Source of the DNA: Thinopyrum elongatum
Taxonomy: Eukaryota; Streptophyta; Magnoliopsida; Poales; Poaceae
Assembly (NCBI GenBank): GCA_011799875.1
Contig: CM022298.1
Coordinates: 495,049,180 to 495,113,179 of the forward strand
Length of the DNA stretch: 64,000 bases
Direction of reading: 5' to 3'
The position numbers and the translations under genes were made by a program. Under the pieces are notes generated by a model. That model was not told the DNA's origin, searched no databases, and saw only the letters and a list, made by a program, of their open reading frames with translations. Shown here one piece after another: positions 59,131 to 64,000 of the stretch (position 1 is its first letter; every line of letters starts with the position of its first letter).

Positions 59131-60876
59131 TGAAGGAAATATGCCCTAGAGGCAATAATAAAGTTGTTATTTTATATTTCCTTATATCATGATAAATGTT
59201 TATTATTCATGCTAGAATTGTATTAACCGGAAACTTGATACATATGTGGATACATAGACAAAACACCGAGTCCCTAGTAAGCCTATACTAGACTAGCTCG
59301 TTAATCAAAGATAGTTAAGTTTCCTAACCATAGACATGTGTTGTCATTTGATGAACGGGATCACATCATTAGGATAATGATGTGATGGACATGACCCATC
59401 CGTTAGCTTAGCATATTGATCGTTCAGTTTTATTGCTATAGCTTTCTTCATGACATATACATATTCCTTTGACTATGAGATTATGCAACTCCCGGATACT
59501 GGAGGAATACCTTGTGTGCTATCAAACATCACAACGTAACTGGGTGATCATAAAGATGCTCTACAGGTATCTCCGAAGGTGTTTGTTGCGTTAGCATAGA
59601 TCGAGATTAGGATTTGTCACTCCGGGTATCGGAGAGGTATCTCTGGGCCCTCTCGGTAATGCACATCATAAGAAGCCTTGCAAGCAATGTGACTAATGAG
59701 TTAGTTGCAGGATGATGCATTACGGAACGAGTAAAGAGACTTGCTGGTAACGAGATTGAACTGGGTATGAAGATACCGACGATCGAATCTCGGGCAAGTA
59801 ACATACCGATGACAAAGGGAATAACGTATGTTGTCATAACGGTTCGACCGATAACGATCTTCGTAGAATATGCGGGAGCCAATATGAGAATCTAGGTTCC
59901 GCTATTGGTTATTGACCGGAGAGGTGTCTCGGTCATGTCTACATAGTTCTCGAACCCGTAGGGTCCGCACGCTTAACGTTCGATGGCGATATTGTATTAT
60001 ATGAGTTATGTGATTTGGTGACCGAATGTTGTTCGGAGTCCCGGATGAGATCACAGACATGACGAGGAGTCTCGGAATGGTCGATAGGTAAAGATTTATA
60101 TATGGGAAGTCATATTTTGGGTTCCGAAAAAAAGTGCAGTTTTTTCGGTATTGTACCGGGAAGCTTCCAGAAGGTTCCGGAGGATTCCGGAGGGGTCCGA
60201 AAGTCCACGTGGGTCCACCACGTCCCAAGGGCTGGCATGGGCTAAGGGGAGGCGCCCTGGCCTTATTAGGCTAGGCGCACTAAGTCCTCAAAAGCCCATG
60301 TGGCTAGGGAAGGCAAAAAGGGAAGGAGTCCTAGTAGGAATAGGATTGGACTTGGAGTCCAAGTCCACGTGTGTACTATTCATGGTTACTGTTCATGTGG
60401 TACTATTCCTTCTGCTCCAAGCCCCTACACATATATAAATAGAGGAGAGGGGGCGCCCCAAAAGGACACAACATCAATTGTTAGCCGTGTGCGGCGCCCC
60501 CCTCCACAGTTTACACCCCCGGTCATATTCTCGCGGTGCTTAGGCGAAGCCCTGCGCAGATCACATCACCATCACCGTCACCACGCCGTCGTGCTAACGG
60601 AACTCATCTACTACCTCGACACCTTGCTGGATCAAGAAGGCGAGGGACGTCATCGAGCTGAACGTGTGCAGAACTCGGAGGTGCCGTACATTCGGTGCTT
60701 GATCGATCGGAACGAGAAGAAGTTCTACTACATCAACCGCGTTAACAAATGCTTCGGCTTTCGGTCTACGAGGGTACGTGGACACACACTCTTCCCCTCT
60801 CATTGCTATGCATCTCCTAGATAGATCTTGCGTGAGCGTAGGAAATTTTTGAAATTGCATGCTACGTTCCCCAACA
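59131..60876 (+). repeat. 3' LTR of the inner Copia element (1746 bp)
   Basis: Same ends as the inner 5' LTR, with few substitutions (for example CATATGTGG against CATGTGTGG, and CCTATACTAG against CCTCTACTAG). TATA at about 60432-60441. Confidence 0.93.
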
Positions 60877-62704
60877 GTTTCTCTCGAAAGAAGTGAGTGG
60901 GAGGAAAGTAGAACTTGATGAGGTAATTGTACCTTCTCCCGAACTGGAAAGTAGTTCATCACAGAAATCAGTTCCAGTGATGCCTACACCAATTAGTGAG
61001 GAAGTTAATGATGATGATCATGAAACTTCGGATCAAGTTACTACCGAACCTCGTAGGTCAACCAGAGTACGTTCCGCACCAGAGTGGTACGGTAATCATG
61101 TTCTGGAATTCATGTTACTAGACCATGATGAACCTACGAACTATGAGGAAGCGATGATGAGCCCAGATTCCGCGAAATGGCTTGAGGCCATGAAATCTGA
61201 GATGGGATCCATGTATGAGAGCAAAGTATGGACTTTGGTTGACTTGCCCGATGATCGGCAAGCCATAGAGAATAAATGGATCTTCAAGAAGAAGACTGGC
61301 GCTGACGGTAATGTTACTGTCTACAAAGCTCGACTTGGTGCGAAAGGTTTTCGACAAGTTCAAGGAGTTGACTACGATGAGACCTTCTCACCCGTAGCGA
61401 TGCTTAAGTCTGTCCGAATCATGTTAGCAATTGCCGCATTTTATGATTATGAAATTTGGCAAATGGATGTCAAAACTGCATTCCTTAATGGATTTCTTAA
61501 AGAAGAGTTGTATATGATGCAACCAGAAGGTTTTGTCGATCCTAAGGGTGCTAACAAAGTGTGCAAGCTCCAGCGATCCATTTATGGACTGGTGCAAGCC
61601 TCTCGGAGTTGGAATATACGCTTTGATAGTGTGATCAAAGGATATGGTTTTATACAGACTTTTGGAGAAGCCTGTATTTACAAGAAAATGAGTGGGAGCT
61701 CTGTAGCATTTCTGATATTATATGTGGATGACATATTGTTGATTGGAAATGATACGGAATTTCTGGATAGCATAAAAGGATACTTGAATAAGAATTTTTC
61801 AATGAAAGACCTCGGTGAAGCTACTTATATATTAGGCATCAAGATCTATAGAGATAGATCAAGACGCTTAATTGGACTTTCACAAAGCACATACCTTGAT
61901 AAAGTTTTGAAGAAGTTCAAAATGGATCAGTCAAAGAAATGGTTCTTACCTGTGTTACAAGGTGTAAAGTTGAGTCAGACTCAATGTCCGACCACTGCAG
62001 AAGATAGAGAGAAAATGAAAGTCATTCCCTATGCTTCAGCCATAGGTTCTATCATGTATGCAATGCTGTGTACCAGACCTGATGTGTGCCTTGCTATAAG
62101 TTTAGCAGGGAGGTACCAAAGTAATCCAGGAGTGGATCACTGGACAGCGGTCAAGAACATCCTGAAATACCTGAAAAGGACTAAGGATATGTTTCTCGTT
62201 TATGGAGGTGACAAAGAGCGTGTCATAAATGGTTACGTCGATGCAAGCTTTGACACTGATACGGATGACTCTAAGTCACAAACCGGATACGTATTTATAT
62301 TGAATGGTGGAGCTGTCAGTTGGTGCAATTCCAAGCAGAGCGTCGTGGCGGGATTTACGTGTGAAGCGGAGTACATAGCTGCTTCGGAAGCAGCAAATGA
62401 AGGAGTCTGGATGAAGGAGTTCATATCCGATCTAGGTGTAATACCTAGTGCATCGGGTCCAATGAAAATCTTTTGTGACAATACTGGAGCAATTGCCTTG
62501 GCGAAGGAATCCAGATTTCACAAGAGAACCAAACACATCAAGAGACGCTTCAATTCCATCCGCGATCAAGTCAAGGAGGGAGACATAGAGATTTGCAAAA
62601 TACATACGGATCTGAATGTTGCAGACCCATTGACTAAGCCTCTTCCACGAGCAAAACATGATCAGCACCAAGACTCCATGGGTGTTAGAATCATTACTAT
62701 GTAA
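60877..62704 (+). pseudogene. outer Copia reverse transcriptase-RNase H, open
   Basis: This resumes the outer polyprotein frame directly after the GTTTC duplication and runs open to TAA 62702-62704. It has RT (WIFKKKTGADG.., QMDVKTAFLNG, LYVDDILLIGND with the catalytic Asp pair intact) and RNase H (GYVDASFDTD, SWCNSKQSVVAGFTCEAEY, NVADPLTKPL). On its own this half looks undamaged, but it is separated from gag, protease and integrase by the nested element and the upstream stops. Confidence 0.9.
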
Positions 62705-62726
62705 TCTAGATTATTGACTCTAGTGC

Positions 62727-62737
62727 AAGTGGGAGAT
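62727..62737 (+). other. polypurine tract of the outer element
   Basis: AAGTGGGAGAT directly precedes the 3' LTR. Confidence 0.75.
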
Positions 62738-64000
62738 TGAAGGAAATATGCCCTAGAGGCAATAATAAAGTTGTTATTTATATTTCCTTATATCATGATA
62801 AATGTTTATTATTCATGCTAGAATTGTATTAACCGGAAACTTAGTACATGTGTGAATACATAGACAAACAGAGTGTCCCTAGTATGCCTCTACTTGACTA
62901 GCTTGTTTATCAAAGATGGTTATGTTTCCTGACCATAGACATGTGTTGTCATTTGATGAACAGGATCACATCATTAGAGAATGATGTGATGGACAAGACC
63001 CATCCGTTAGCTTAGCATATTGATCGTTTAGTTTTATTGCTATTGCTTTCTTCATGACTTATACATATTCCTCTGACTATGAGATTATGCAACTCCCGAA
63101 TACCAGAGGAACACTTTGTGTGCTATCAAATGTCACAACGTAACTGGGTGATTATAAAGATGCTCTACAGGTGTCTCCGAAGGTGTTTGTTGGGTTGGCA
63201 TAGATCAAGATTAGGATTTGTCACTCCGTATATCGGAGAGGTATCTCTGGGCCCTCTCGGTAATGCACATCACTATAAGCCTTGCAAGCAATGTGACTAA
63301 TGAGTTAGTTACGGGATGATGCATTACGAAACGAGTAAAGAGACTTGCCGGTAATGAGATTGAACTAGGTATGATGATACGGACGATCGAATCTCGGGCA
63401 AGTAACATACCGATGACAAAGGGAATGACGTATGTTGTTATGCGGTTTGACCGATAAAGATCTTCGTATAATATGTAGGAGCCAATATGAGCATCCAGGT
63501 TCCGCTATTGGTTATTGACCGGAGATGTGTCTCGGTCATGTCTACATAGTTCTCGAACCCGTAGGGTCCGCACGCTTAATGTTCGATGGCGATTTGTATT
63601 ATGAGTTGTGTGTTTTGGTGACCGAAGTTTGTTCGGAGTCCCGGATGAGATCACGGACATGATGAGGAGTCTCTAAATGGTCGAGAGGTAAAGACTGATA
63701 TATTGGAAGGCTATATTCGAACACCGGAATGGTTTCGGAGTAATTCGGGTATTTTTTGGAGTACCGAGGGGTTACCGGAACCCCCCGGGGAAGTTAATGG
63801 GCCTTATTGGGCCATAGTGGAGAGAGGGAGGAAGGCCACAAGGTGGCGCGCGCCTCCCCTCTTTCCAATCTGAATTGGACAAGGGGTGTGGGGCGCGGCC
63901 CCTCCTTTCCTTCTCCCTCTCCCCCTTTCCCCTTTCCCCTCTCCGTTGGAAGGAAGGGGGGGGGGGGGGGGCGAATCCTACTAGGAGTGGAGTCCTAGTA
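62738..64000 (+). repeat. 3' LTR of the outer Copia element, truncated by the window end
   Basis: It starts TGAAGGAAATATGCCC and matches the LTR at 47162-48899 through the G-rich tract at about 63957. About 470 bp of the LTR is missing beyond the window. Confidence 0.92.

Larger units (their letters stand above)
52290..60876 (+). mobile_element. inner Copia LTR retrotransposon nested in the outer one (8587 bp)
   Basis: The LTRs at 52290-54033 and 59131-60876 are nearly identical by eye. The 5 bp duplication GTTTC flanks it (52285-52289 and 60877-60881). It has the same orientation and family as its host element. The leader sequence (54034-55260) is almost the same as that of the outer element (48900-50130), but a middle part of the LTR is unrelated. 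Confidence 0.93.
47162..64000 (+). mobile_element. outer Copia LTR retrotransposon (Angela/BARE-type), runs off the window
   Basis: 5' LTR at 47162, primer-binding site, gag-pol in one frame from 50132, a nested relative at 52290-60876, the remaining pol to 62704, polypurine tract and 3' LTR from 62738. The two LTRs share features absent from the nested copy (for example GTCCCTAGTATGCCTCTACTTG), which confirms the pairing. The 5 bp before the element are AACTT; the matching copy would lie beyond the window. Domain order (integrase before reverse transcriptase) is that of Copia. The family name is from memory of the LTR start GGAAATATGCCCTAGAGGC. Confidence 0.9.

Noticed and set aside
1..64000. 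tRNA, rRNA, CRISPR or bacterial-type operons
   Set aside because: No cloverleaf-like, ribosomal or regularly spaced repeat-spacer sequence was seen; the tandem repeats present are transposon-internal minisatellites.

Overview
The window reads as a Triticeae (wheat, Aegilops or barley type) nuclear chromosome segment. The evidence is the Angela/BARE/WIS-type Copia LTRs, many Stowaway MITEs with CTCCCTCCG ends, a CACTA element, a long solo LTR, and small GC-rich plant genes with introns. There are no bacterial, organellar or CRISPR features. This assignment rests on recognising repeat families by eye.

Left part (1-28 kb): three host genes look intact. They are an atypical bHLH transcription factor of the bHLH153 type (1428-2263, +, four exons), a double B-box zinc-finger protein of the BBX24/25 (STO) type (23412-24276, +, two exons, apparently with a GC-AG intron), and a single-CRM-domain RNA-splicing factor of the CFM9 type (25049-27849, -, four exons, with a Stowaway-like MITE in its first intron). 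Also present are a B3-domain pseudogene with two in-frame stops (21199-21741) and an unidentified 212-codon ORF on the opposite strand (20485-21123). Between the genes lie a complex ~2.3 kb tandem-repeat block, MITEs, a 4.1 kb solo LTR with target-site duplication ATCAC (11847-15947), and three related elements (about 6.18-7.17, 17.48-18.89 and 28.24-29.13 kb). Those three share a ~100 bp block but carry different internal minisatellites; the middle one is a foldback element with long inverted ends.

Middle part (31-43 kb): a decayed hAT-type gene (zinc-finger/DUF4371/hAT-dimerisation protein) starts at 31318. It is broken by a stop, frameshifts and an exact 97 bp tandem duplication. A 9215 bp CACTA element (33484-42698, duplication ACG) then splits it. 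Removing the CACTA and one duplication rejoins the hAT C-terminal domain in frame. The CACTA carries a captured piece of a malate dehydrogenase gene (two exons and their intron, minus strand); I see no transposase in it.

Right part (43-64 kb): a repeat-rich block follows, with GATGAACAGGACCCC-type minisatellites and a MITE nested inside another MITE. After it comes an outer Copia element (5' LTR 47162-48899, 3' LTR from 62738 past the window end) interrupted by an inner relative (52290-60876, duplication GTTTC). The outer polyprotein stays in one frame throughout but has five nonsense codons. The inner one has frameshifts, deletions, a lost start codon, a broken Gag zinc knuckle and YVDE in place of YVDD in reverse transcriptase. 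Neither could encode a complete functional polyprotein.

Taken together the window is a small gene island plus a layered transposon graveyard (MITE in MITE, CACTA in hAT, Copia in Copia) from which an order of insertion can be read.
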